A DNA stretch of 64,000 bases from Blastobasis lacticolella. Taxonomy: Eukaryota > Arthropoda > Insecta > Lepidoptera > Blastobasidae. The notes below the pieces were generated by a model that was not told where the DNA came from, searched no databases, and saw only the letters and a list, made by a program, of their open reading frames with translations. The first letter of the stretch is position 1. Every line of letters starts with the position of its first letter. The stretch spans positions 17,122,001 through 17,186,000 of the forward strand of contig LR990056.1 of NCBI GenBank assembly GCA_905147135.1, given 5' to 3'. Made by a program: the position numbers and the translations under genes. Below, one piece after another: positions 13,201 to 19,069 of the stretch.

Positions 13201-16200
13201 CTGTGGCTTCCGTGGTACACTTTAAATAAATAAATAATAACATAAAATAAAATAGTTATTTATTTCCAAGGACTCAAATAGATTTAAAACATAAATTTAT
13301 AGGTGTTTTTCTTGATCTGGCGAAAGCTTTTGACACCGTCTCGATACCGATTCTTGTGCAAAAACTTGAACGCAATGGCATTCGTGGTAAAGCTCTTGAT
13401 ATCTAACAAGATTTTCTCACTGACCGTTCTCAGCAAGTCAAAATTAGTGACTATGTAAGTTCTGCTGCTGCTGTGAGCTTTGGAGTCCCACGGGGTAGTA
13501 TACTAGGCCCGAGTCCCTTCTTGTTAACTCAGACACTGCATTTTCAGTACTCCTTCCAGCTCTAAAACCAAATTGGTTATTGGAAAATATTGCATTACGT
13601 TCAAGGAAATTCACCAGCCTTGAATTCAAAACTTTTCAAACACTTTTGAGAGAGCTGGGCCTGTAATTGGTGACATCATCTCGAGACCCATTCTTGTGCA
13701 CTGGTGTTAACGATTATATAACTATTTCTTGAAGGCCTTGGGTAAAACTCCCTGAGAAAGACAAAATCCAATGAGCTTAGTCAATGGAAAGACAATAAAA
13801 TTTTTGGCAATATTGAAAAATTTTACTGGTATGGAGTCCCATCTAGATGAACTGTAACTCTTTAGGCTGCTGATTATTATCTCTATTTCTTCTTCATGCA
13901 AGAAGTATAATAGAGCTAACAACATTAGGGGTTATGAACTTGTTTGTACTGCTAGCATTATTAATCTTCTTTGGCCAAATTCTTTCCTACATTAGCGAAA
14001 TAATTATTAATTGTGTTCATTTCTGCTGTAACATCTGATGATTTAAAAAAGTCTACCCTTAAACGACTGTTTTCGAATATGTAATTGGAACATTATGCTG
14101 TGAGTGTAGATAAAATTACTTTTCGATACAGCTTTTCCCATACTAATTTAATTACAGCTATGAATAATAATAAATAAATAAATAATCGTGGACCATGTAT
14201 TTTCATTACAGCTGTATCGTAAAATAACTTTTTAAGCAACACTTTTATTTTTTTATTTTTTGTCGAGCGCCGGGACACGGCGCAATGTAGGCTGAATACT
14301 TAGAAGTTCGAATTCAAAATTTAAATTTTCCTGTTTATATTCTGTGTAATTATTTTCCCGCTTAACAGAATACTTTTGTAATTGTTGTAACTTGTGTTTG
14401 TGAATGTTTTTCCTTATTTTAAGCAATTAAATAGATAAATGTGAAAATAGTAAAGTGAATTTCCCGCCGCTTGATATCCTCGACGCGTAGATACAACAGA
14501 ACTGCTTACTTCCAGCAAAGTTGAGAAAATTATAGGTACGATATTTTAACATAAAAATATGAGTGTAGATAAAGTAGTGTATGCAACTGCATATAATTAT
14601 ATGTAATTATGTTAAAATCACGTTTTATGTATGGAGACACCCCTTTATTTTTATTTAATGACGATTATTATTATTTGTTGTTATAGCGGCCATAATAACA
14701 CACATTTTGTGTCTAGTAGTTCAAGTGTCTAGTTATTCACACTCGAGCTTGCGGTAGGCAGTTGACTGTTAGCTGGCAGTGACTGGGGCTTCGGGGTTTT
14801 CGGAAATGTGCGCTTCATCGGTATTCTCTTCCTTTAGCGCTATTACTTAGCTTATAAAACTGGGACGGATTGTTAAAAAATAATGTGCACAATTTCCCAA
14901 ATATTTGGGGTAATACTATGGGCACTGGCAACACTGGCGTGTGTCACTGTCAATTTCAGTTGATTTTGACGTTAAAAAAATGACACTGTGGGTATTTTGA
15001 TGCGACTTACCGGTCACCGAAGTCTGAGGGTAAAAAATAGATATTGTCTTTGTTGATTTCAGTACTTTATACTGAATATTAACACTCACAAACGATACCA
15101 CACGCACACTGTGTAACACTGAACGCAACTAACAAACTTTTAGAAGTGAAGATACGTAAATTTACAAAGAAGTGAATAAATCTATCAGAGCGGTAACTAT
15201 GTAGTTACAGCTAGGGTTGCCAACCGATCAAAACTTTTGGTCGCGTCTTTGCCATAATAGTTTAGACGTTTGCGCTTAGTGTTGGAGCCGCGCGGTCGCT
15301 GATGCGATGCGGGGAATTGAAGTAATACGACCGTACTGAAAGATGTCTCGTTTACCACCTAGCTAGAGCCTAGGTAGTCGCCTAGGGGGTAAAACGAATG
15401 TTGGAGAATTTCCACAGCCGGTTGCACAGCGCATTGGGCGCCTTCGGTACTCGTTATGGTCTAGGGCCTAGGCACTAAGCGAGCCACCTGTTAGTGCGCC
15501 TGCTGCCTTAAGGTTGCTGAATAGCTGAGTTTACATCGGACGATCCATCGAGAAACGATCCGGTACCGTGGAACGCGGATAGCTGAATAGTCCAGTGTGG
15601 ACCCGATGATAAAACCGATAGCTAACGTATCGGCCGCGGCGAGGAACGACTTGCGCTTGGATCCACACCAACCACCACCACCAACCCCGCTTTTGAATCG
15701 CGCTTCTGCCTCACTCAACCGGGAGTGACGTAGATCGTTCAGTGTGCACTCGATTAATCCTGTCCAAAACGCTTGTATTTCGTTCCTAGCGCGGGCCCTT
15801 AGGGCCTAAGGGCGACGCGCCGCGGCGCATGACCCGTGCTCATTTCTTGACGTGGATCGGTCAATGTGGACTCGAGCAATCGCCTTATCCGTCGCCGAGC
15901 CTATCTAGACGCTTGATTTCCTCGCCAGCACGGGCTCCCCCTAAGGGCGACGCCCCGCGGCGAAAGCCAGGGCGATTACCAATCGCCTTGGCTTTCGTCG
16001 GGCCTGTCTAGGCGATTGTATTTACCTGCCATGGTCGAGCCTATCCACACCATTCCATTCCCTCCGCAGCGCGCACCCCGGCCGCGGGCGACGCGCCCCG
16101 GCGCATGACCCGCGGCGCGACGGGCGTGAAGCCGCGGCAGCGCATCGTCATCTCCAGCGACGAGGAGGACGGCACGCCGCTCGCGCGCCGCACGCTGTCC

Positions 16201-16242
16201 AAGCTGCGCTCCAGCGTCCGGGACGACTCGGACTCCGACTAG
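1122..16242 (+). CDS. Chromatin-type protein with AT-hooks and HIRIP3/CHZ-like C-terminus (3' part of gene, 8 exons)
   Basis: Eight exons join in one frame: 1122-1200, 2758-2945, 4588-4801, 5435-5494, 7918-7989, 10221-10404, 11146-11319, 16070-16242. All introns are GT-AG and every junction phase matches, which is strong support for one gene. Order of parts: Ser/Pro-rich linker; AT-hook (KKRGRPKGSTNKPK); Pro-rich stretch; an unrecognised block with FRKDF, RRRWSDD and NEVYFGDVPV; an Ala/Lys helix; acidic SSSSEDSSGSDEE; a second AT-hook (GKRGRPP); then a domain with CKAAGIRFDYKKLVEG and ELLTAAGLEGKPSLEACRALK. From memory that domain resembles the C-terminal histone-binding region of HIRIP3 (pattern CGA-YKKLL, GMKGTPSLGKCRALK). 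The tail is basic, then acidic (VISSDEED, DDSDSD). A nuclear histone-chaperone or remodelling role is inferred. A larger remodeller such as an RSF1-type subunit is an alternative, because the N-terminus is outside the window. Confidence 0.72.
1548..2063 (-). repeat. Family G SINE split by a family T SINE
   Basis: The family G body (1548-1667) is on the minus strand: GGACAAGTTCACGCAGCGCC, then AGCAAAGCTTGTGTTATGGG. Its head side (CCAGACCCGTAACAG, then CACTGAACCACTCAGGTC) resumes at about 1970-2063. Between them (about 1668-1965) lies a headless family T copy on the + strand ending GGGACATTAACGCCAAGATG. T therefore inserted after G here. Confidence 0.65.
2300..2610. mobile_element. MITE with ~28-bp inverted ends (gene 1 intron 1)
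   Basis: The left end (AGATGGCGCCCCAACAATTT, TGGTAAT) and right end (ATTACCAAAATTGTAGGAGC, GCCATCT) are inverted complements with a few mismatches. The 250 bp between is AT-rich and non-coding. Typical of a small non-autonomous DNA transposon. Confidence 0.6.
2758..2945 (+). CDS. Gene 1, AT-hook and proline-rich exon
   Basis: The acceptor CTGTAG precedes 2758 and the donor AG|GTGAGT follows 2945, ending in phase 2. The translation opens with HKKRGRPKGSTNKPK, a canonical AT-hook (GRP core flanked by basic residues), runs through about 25 residues of Pro/Arg/Gly encoded by C-rich DNA, and ends with QYAMRPFRKDFSGIQFR. AT-hooks bind the minor groove of AT-rich DNA. The exon is far richer in G+C than the introns around it. 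Confidence 0.7.
3590..3835 (+). repeat. Family T SINE, headless copy
   Basis: It runs from CACCAACCGATGTTCTTACT through GTAACCATAATCC, TCCTGGATCACGGTCAAGG and AGCACAACCGGGACATTAAC to GATGATGATGAT. The tRNA-like head is missing. Confidence 0.65.
4247..4503 (+). repeat. Family C element, near full length
   Basis: It begins GGCCGTGTGGTGTTCGGCAG, has GTGTCGTACAAGGCGACTAA, AACACTGCGATCTCCAACCC and AAGCGTGGAGATTATGGCAA, and ends CTGTTATGGGCTGTGATGAT. It ends 85 bp upstream of exon 3 of gene 1. Other copies: 1408-1545 (+), 8395-8620 (-), 9895-10120 (+), 42415-42497 (-), 43438-43550 (+), 45896-46025 (-), 56030-56235 (-), 57715-57985 (+). Confidence 0.7.
4588..4801 (+). CDS. Gene 1, conserved-looking block plus Ala/Lys helix
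   Basis: The acceptor CCCCCCAG precedes 4588 and the donor GAG|GTGAGT follows 4801; entry phase 2 and exit phase 0 match both neighbours. It encodes RRWSDDCLDSSHIPNEVYFG then DVPVTPEVLHNYYDANAERE, followed by about 35 residues of Ala, Lys, Gln and Leu (LAAHAAHLAAQKAAAAKLAQ) likely to form one long helix. The first half looks like folded, conserved protein, but I do not recognise the family. Confidence 0.75.
4810..5285. repeat. Minisatellite of AGCTGGCATAGACACACCAT-type units in intron 3
   Basis: About twenty imperfect units of 18-24 bp (AAGCTGGCATAGACACACC with variants) start 10 bp after the donor of exon 4588-4801 and fill most of intron 3. They create spurious minus-strand frames rich in Met-Pro-Cys-Leu. 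The array contains a duplicated piece of exon 3 (5149-5198). Confidence 0.85.
5149..5198 (+). pseudogene. Duplicated 3' end of gene 1 exon 3 with its donor
   Basis: TGGCGCAGGCCTAGTTGTAG, GCGAGAGGGATGACGCAG and GTGAGTTGGTGT closely match the last ~45 bp of exon 3 and its donor at 4761-4812, with point changes and a 3-bp deletion of the final GAG. An in-frame stop has appeared, so it is not usable coding sequence. Confidence 0.8.
5435..5494 (+). CDS. Gene 1, 20-codon exon
   Basis: A 60-bp phase 0/0 exon (QSDPTNLAAKLQTRGLLATE) follows the acceptor GCGCAG and ends at donor GAG|GTTAGA. The motif LAAKLQTRGL echoes AKLQARGITQE at the end of the previous exon, so the exon probably arose by duplication and is possibly skippable without a frame change. 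The donor is weaker than the gene's other GTGAGT-type donors. Confidence 0.6.
5495..7917. other. Gene 1 intron 4: what it holds
   Basis: A headless family G SINE (5676-5828), a small palindromic MITE (5929-5998), then mostly AT-rich unique-looking sequence. A short GC-rich patch (about 7060-7135, GCGGGCCCGGCCGCCCGGCG) has no open frame continuing into neighbours. No further exon is recognised. Confidence 0.5.
5676..5828 (+). repeat. Family G SINE, headless copy
   Basis: The body only: TTTCTGTTATGGGTCTGGGT, AAGCTTTGCTTAGTGTGGGG and GATGGCGCTGTGTGAATG, then TTTATTTTAT. It lies in intron 4 of gene 1; a long frame through it and exon 5435-5494 is fortuitous. Confidence 0.65.
7918..7989 (+). CDS. 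Gene 1, acidic serine-rich exon
   Basis: A 24-codon phase 0/0 exon after acceptor TTCCCAG and before donor GAG|GTGAGA. It encodes VTTVDSSSSEDSSGSDEESE then DSDE, a string of consensus CK2-type S-x-x-E/D sites. Acidic stretches of this kind commonly contact histones in chaperones; that role is inferred here. Confidence 0.72.
8385..8640 (-). repeat. Family C element, minus strand
   Basis: On the minus strand it has the family order: CACCAACCCCTTACACTCGT, GTGTCGTACGAGG, TCTCCGTAGGCTGGAAAATG, AAGCGTGGAGATTATGGCAA and GACTGTTATGGGCTGTGATG. It lies in intron 5 of gene 1. Confidence 0.68.
8878..8925. repeat. Short palindrome
   Basis: AGTATAAGAGTGGGTATAGTA is followed, after CAGAA, by its near-exact inverse (TACTATACCTACTCTTATAA). 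Possibly the end of a small MITE; nothing else is seen around it. Confidence 0.6.
9195..9560 (+). repeat. Dispersed lepidopteran-type repeat, unclassified
   Basis: Text of the form AAACTACTGGACCGATTTCA and TTTCACCGTTGGGAAGCTAC with CCCCGGGTGACATAAGCTAT is characteristic of a high-copy repeat that I associate with Lepidoptera (RTE- or Helitron-related). A similar fragment (AATCCGTTTAGTAGTTTTTG) is at about 31200-31320. Class not determined. Confidence 0.4.
9895..10122 (+). repeat. Family C element in gene 1 intron 5
   Basis: After three TATCC repeats (about 9885-9900) the copy runs GTGTCGTACAAGGCGACTAA to CTGTGATGATGATGAT. It ends about 100 bp before the acceptor of exon 10221-10404. Confidence 0.68.
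10221..10404 (+). CDS. Gene 1, second AT-hook and start of HIRIP3-like domain
   Basis: The acceptor TTCCCCCCAG precedes 10221 and the donor GAGG|GTGAGT follows 10404, in phase 1. Lys/Pro/Ala-rich sequence resembling a histone H1 tail (DAPLKKSPATPKPKAAKKPP) leads to AT-hook GKRGRPPVPPELR. It then enters the ordered domain ITDMKKFCKAAGIRFDYKKL, whose C-[KR]-A-[AC]-G and YKKL positions match what I recall of HIRIP3. Confidence 0.78.
10450..10715. repeat. Minisatellite of AGACACACTCGGACACA-type units in intron 6
   Basis: Imperfect units (TTAGACACACTCGGACACAC, ATAGAAA) of about 25-35 bp begin some 45 bp after the donor of exon 10221-10404. As in intron 3, the array sits immediately downstream of an exon. 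Confidence 0.8.
10787..11015 (-). repeat. Family G SINE with tRNA-Gly-like head
   Basis: On the minus strand the head reads ACCTGAGTGGTTCAGTGGTC, then CATGCCGGGTCTGCCACGC and GGTCCCGGGTTCGATTTCC. This parallels tRNA-Gly (A box, TGCCACGC anticodon arm, B box GGTTCGATTCC). The body ends GTTGTGTGAATTTGTCCACG. Other copies: 28115-28345 (+), 40276-40505 (+), 43022-43222 (-), 62752-62990 (-), with a fragment at 34640-34745 (+). Confidence 0.72.
11113..11145 (+). promoter_or_regulatory. Poly-C polypyrimidine tract at acceptor of exon 11146
   Basis: From 11113 to the acceptor CAG the sequence is nearly all C with a single A. It replaces the usual T-rich tract before the exon carrying the HIRIP3-like core. 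C-rich tracts bind U2AF less well in general, so usage may need help from poly(C)-binding proteins; this is inference. Confidence 0.5.
11146..11319 (+). CDS. Gene 1, HIRIP3/CHZ-like core exon
   Basis: The exon completes the domain begun upstream: CTKNKERVAKMMELLTAAGL then EGKPSLEACRALK, followed by a Lys/Ala helix ending AKAKHKEDG. The pattern C-x-x-[KH]-KER, LxxLxxxGL/M-x-G-x-PSL-x-x-C-RALK is diagnostic for the HIRIP3 C-terminal region as I remember it. Entry and exit are both phase 1. The acceptor tract is almost pure cytosine (11113-11143). Confidence 0.8.
11884..12235 (-). repeat. Family T SINE, complete copy with tRNA-Thr-like head
   Basis: The minus strand starts AGAGCGTAAGTGGCCGAGCG, with ACTCGTAAGCCAGAGG and GGGTTCGAATCCCGTTCC, a cloverleaf-like head with a CGT anticodon position as in tRNA-Thr. 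The body runs to CGGGACATTAACGCC. Other copies: 30286-30533 (+), 37950-38115 (+), 39523-39715 (+), 41051-41343 (+), 48565-48910 (-), 49795-50065 (-), 52935-53215 (+), and fragments at 45325-45415, 46985-47075, 48935-49030, 56760-56832 and 63235-63390 (all -). Confidence 0.72.
12357..12608 (+). pseudogene. CR1-type LINE 3' fragment (family E) in gene 1 intron 7
   Basis: An 83-codon open frame includes [40 protein letters not shown] and FLEM, the ORF2 C-terminus of family E. The 3' end is replaced by an A-rich run (KKKRKE). It is a truncated insertion, not a host gene. Confidence 0.6.
12997..13183. mobile_element. Foldback element with 53-bp arms
   Basis: The left arm 12997-13049 (GGCCACATGCCTTCATGCCG, TTTGACAAATGGCATGAC, ATAGGCTTGAT) and right arm 13131-13183 (ATCAAGCCTATTATTGTCAT to AAGGTGAGTGGCC) are inverted repeats around an 81-bp centre. 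It lies in gene 1 intron 7, just upstream of the inverted RT fragments. Confidence 0.65.
13300..13525 (+). pseudogene. Reverse-transcriptase fragment (central motifs), + strand half of an inverted pair
   Basis: The + strand reads GVFLDLAKAFDTVSIPILVQ, KLERNGIRGKALDI, a stop, then DRSQQVKISDYVSS and SFGVPRGSILGPSPFLL. These are the FLDLxKAFDTV and PxGSxLGP motifs of non-LTR reverse transcriptases. The reading breaks abruptly at about 13525-13531, where the adjoining RT sequence is on the other strand. Confidence 0.75.
13530..13925 (-). pseudogene. Reverse-transcriptase fragment (N-terminal part), - strand half of an inverted pair
   Basis: The minus strand encodes EEIEIIISSLKSYSSSRWDS, IPVKFFNIAKNFIVFPLTKL and GFCLSQGVLPKAFKK. 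After a frame change come NSRLVNFLERNAIFSNNQFG and FRAGRSTENAVSEL. These precede the FLDLxKAFD motif in intact LINEs, so this is the 5' half of the RT domain whose following part lies on the + strand at 13300-13525. Confidence 0.72.
13930..15720. other. Gene 1 intron 7, middle part: no feature recognised
   Basis: AT-rich DNA between the inverted RT fragments and the duplicated terminal-exon boundaries. GC content rises from about 15250 onward. No exon, RNA gene or clear repeat is seen. Confidence 0.4.
15725..16115 (+). repeat. Three degenerate tandem copies of the terminal intron/exon boundary
   Basis: Acceptor-like sites ending at 15789 (TTCCTAG), 15928 (CTCGCCAG) and 16069 (CTCCGCAG, the real one) are 139 and 141 bp apart. 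Each is followed by related sequence with GGGCGACGC and CGCGGCG; the first and third also share GCGGCGCATGACCCG. The DNA before each site is related too (GATCG-TCA-TGTG-ACTCGA in the first two). These are old duplications of the boundary used by the last exon. Confidence 0.75.
15929..16011 (+). CDS. Possible alternative terminal exon of gene 1
   Basis: The middle boundary copy has a good 3' splice site (GATTTCCTCGCCAG). If exon 11146-11319 spliced here, the frame stays open for ARAPPKGDAPRRKPGRLP then IALAFVGPV and stops at TAG 16009-16011. The first residues match the normal exon (ARTPAAGDAPRRMTRG), but the product would lose the acidic DDSDSD tail and end hydrophobically. The upstream copy at 15790 hits a stop after a few codons. 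Use of this exon is unproven. Confidence 0.3.
16070..16242 (+). CDS. Gene 1, terminal coding exon
   Basis: The acceptor CCCTCCGCAG precedes 16070, and the phase 1 entry joins the previous exon's G to give alanine. It reads ARTPAAGDAPRRMTRGATGV, KPRQRIVISSDEEDGTPLA, then RRTLSKLRSSV and DDSDSD before TAG at 16240-16242. The 72 bp from GGCACGCCG to TAG are unit 1 of the tandem array that follows. Which array copy is the ancestral one is an inference; only this copy carries the upstream part of the exon. Confidence 0.78.
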
Positions 16243-16957
16243 GTGGGTGGGGGGGGGGGGGCTGGGGGGGCTGGGGGGTGCCAGTGACGGCACGCCGCTC
16301 GCGCGCCGCACGCTGTCCAAGCTGCGCTCCAGCGTCCGGGACGACTCGGACTCCGACTAGGTGGGTGGGGGGGGGGGGCTGGGGGGGCTGGGGGGTGCCA
16401 GTGACGGCACGCCGCTCGCGCGCCGCACGCTGTCCAAGCTGCGCTCCAGCGTCCGGGACGACTCGGACTCCGACTAGGGGGGGGGGGGGGGGGGGCTGGG
16501 GGGGCTGGGGGGTGCCAGTGACGGCACGCCGCTCGCGCGCCGCACGCTGTCCAAGCTGCGCTCCAGCGTCCGGGACGACTCGGACTCCGACTAGGTGGGT
16601 GGGGGGGGGGGGGCTGGGGGGGCTGGGGGGTGCCAGTGACGGCACGCCGCTCGCGCGCCGCACGCTGTCCAAGCTGCGCTCCAGCGTCCGGGACGACTCG
16701 GGACTCCGACTAGGTGGGTGGGGGGGGGGGGGGCTGGGGGGGGTGGGGGGTGCCAGTGACGGCACGCCGCTCGCGCGCCGCACGCTGTCCAAGCTGCGCT
16801 CCAGCGTCCGGGACGACTCGGACTCCGACTAGGTGGGTGGGGGGGGGGGGGGCGGGGGGGGCGGGGGGGTGCCAGTGACGGCACGCCGCTCGCGCGCCGC
16901 ACGCTGTCCAAGCTGCGCTCCAGCGTCCGGGACGACTCGGACTCCGACTAGGTGGGT

Positions 16958-16989
<32 letters not shown>

Positions 16990-18958
16990 GCCAGTGACGG
17001 CACGCCGCTCGCGCGCCGCACGCTGTCCAAGCTGCGCTCCAGCGTCCGGGACGACTCGGACTCCGACTAGGTGGGTGGGGGGGGGGGGGCTGGGGGGGCT
17101 GGGGGGTGCCAGTGACGGCACGCCGCTCGCGCGCCGCACGCTGTCCAAGCTGCGCTCCAGCGTCCGGGACGACTCGGACTCCGACTAGGTGGGTGGGGGG
17201 GGCTGGGGGGCCCGGGGGGCTGGGTGGGTGCCAGTGACGGCACGCCGCTCGCGCGCCGCACGCTGTCCAAGCTGCGCTCCAGCGTCCGGGACGACTCGGA
17301 CTCCGACTAGGTGGGTGGGGGGGGGGGCTGGGGGGGCTGGGGGGTGCCAGTGACGGCACGCCGCTCGCGCGCCGCACGCTGTCCAAGCTGCGCTCCAGCG
17401 TCCGGGACGACTCGGACTCCGACTAGGTGGGTGGGGGGGGGGGGCTGGGGGGGCTGGGGGGTGCCAGTGACGGCACGCCGCTCGCGCGCCGCACGCTGTC
17501 CAAGCTGCGCTCCAGCGTCCGGGACGACTCGGACTCCGACTAGGTGGGTGGGGGGGGCTGGGGGGCCCGGGGGGCTGGGTGGGTGCCAGTGACGGCACGC
17601 CGCTCGCGCGCCGCACGCTGTCCAAGCTGCGCTCCAGCGTCCGGGACGACTCGGACTCCGACTAGGTGGGTGGGGGGGGGGGGGCTGGGGGGGCTGGGGG
17701 GTGCCAGTGACGGCACGCCGCTCGCGCGCCGCACGCTGTCCAAGCTGCGCTCCAGCGTCCGGGACGACTCGGACTCCGACTAGGTGGGTGGGGGGGGGGG
17801 GGGCTGGGGGGGCGGGGGGGTGCCAGTGACGGCACGCCGCTCGCGCGCCGCACGCTGTCCAAGCTGCGCTCCAGCGTCCGGGACGACTCGGACTCCGACT
17901 AGGTGGGTGGGGGGGGCTGGGGGGCCCGGGGGGCTGGGTGGGTGCCAGTGACGGCACGCCGCTCGCGCGCCGCACGCTGTCCAAGCTGCGCTCCAGCGTC
18001 CGGGACGACTCGGACTCCGACTAGGTGGGTGGGGGGGGGGGGCTGGGGGGGCTGGGGGGTGCCAGTGACGGCACGCCGCTCGCGCGCCGCACGCTGTCCA
18101 AGCTGCGCTCCAGCGTCCGGGACGACTCGGACTCCGACTAGGTGGGTGGGGGGGGGGGGGGGGGGGCTGGGGGGTGCCAGTGACGGCACGCCGCTAGCGC
18201 GCCGCACGCTGTCCAAGCTGCGCTCCAGCGTCCGGGACGACTCGGACTCCGACTAGGTGGGTGGGGGGGGCTGGGGGGCCCGGGGGGCTGGGTGGGTGCC
18301 AGTGACGGCACGCCGCTCGCGCGCCGCACGCTGTCCAAGCTGCGCTCCAGCGTCCGGGACGACTCGGACTCCGACTAGGTGGGTGGGGGGGGCTGGGGGG
18401 CCGGGGGGGCTGGGTGGGTGCCAGTGACGGCACCGCCGCTCGCGCGCCGCACGCTGTCCAAGCTGCGCTCCAGCGTCCGGGACGACTCGGACTCCGACTA
18501 GGTGGGTGGGGGGGGCTGGGGGGCCCGGGGGGCTGGGTGGGTGCCAGTGACGGCACCGCCGCTCGCGCGCCGCACGCTGTCCAAGCTGCGCTCCAGCGTC
18601 CGGGACGACTCGGACTCCGACTAGGTGGGTGGGGGGGGCTGGGGGGCCCGGGGGGCTGGGTGGGTGCCAGTGACGGCACCGCCGCTCGCGCGCCGCACGC
18701 TGTCCAAGCTGCGCTCCAGCGTCCGGGACGACTCGGACTCCGACTAGGTGGGTGGGGGGGGCTGGGGGGCCCGGGGGGCTGGGTGGGTGCCAGTGACGGC
18801 ACCGCCGCTCGCGCGCCGCACGCTGTCCAAGCTGCGCTCCAGCGTCCGGGACGACTCGGACTCCGACTAGGTGGGTGGGGGGGGCTGGGGGGCCGGGGGG
18901 GGCTGGGTGGGTGCCAGTGACGGCACCGCCGCTCGCGCGCCGCACGCTGTCCAAGCTG
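16171..18958. repeat. Terminal-exon satellite: 24 tandem copies of ~115-124 bp
   Basis: Units start at 16171, 16289, 16406, 16523, 16641, 16761, 16880, 16999, 17117, 17239, 17355, 17472, 17594, 17712, 17831, 17953, 18070, 18185, 18307, 18429, 18552, 18675, 18798 and 18922 (last truncated). Each is the final 72 coding bases of gene 1 including TAG, plus a spacer starting GTGGGTG and ending TGCCAGTGAC. Spacer type A is one long G run then CT-G7-CT-G6. Type B contains GGGGGGCCCGGGGGG. B spacers follow units 9, 12, 15 and 18 (an A-A-B higher-order repeat), then every unit from 19 on. Units 20-24 carry one extra C in GGCACCGCCG. Coding parts are nearly invariant; unit 5 has an extra G and unit 18 one C-to-A change. 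Confidence 0.97.
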
Positions 18959-19069
18959 GGCTGGGCTCATCCACACATGCACAAGCAGTGTTGTTGTAAG
19001 CCCATCATCATGTTCACAAACTTGGCAGCTTACCCAACCTTAGGATAAACACTGTCATGTTGCGGGAAC

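Noticed and set aside
16278..16832. Plus-strand frame through the satellite (TARRSRAARCPSCAPAS...) as an extended C-terminus
   Set aside because: It is a different frame from the real exon. It opens only because unit lengths there happen to keep phase, and no upstream splice supports it.
16171..18958. CRISPR-like array
   Set aside because: Repeats are 72 bp of host coding sequence, spacers are nearly the same as each other and G-rich, and the genome is eukaryotic.
16148..18982. Long minus-strand frames rich in proline (PPPP, HPPSRSPSRPGRW)
   Set aside because: They are the reverse complement of the coding-plus-G-run satellite, repeat with the same period, and have no start or splice context. 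They are shadows.
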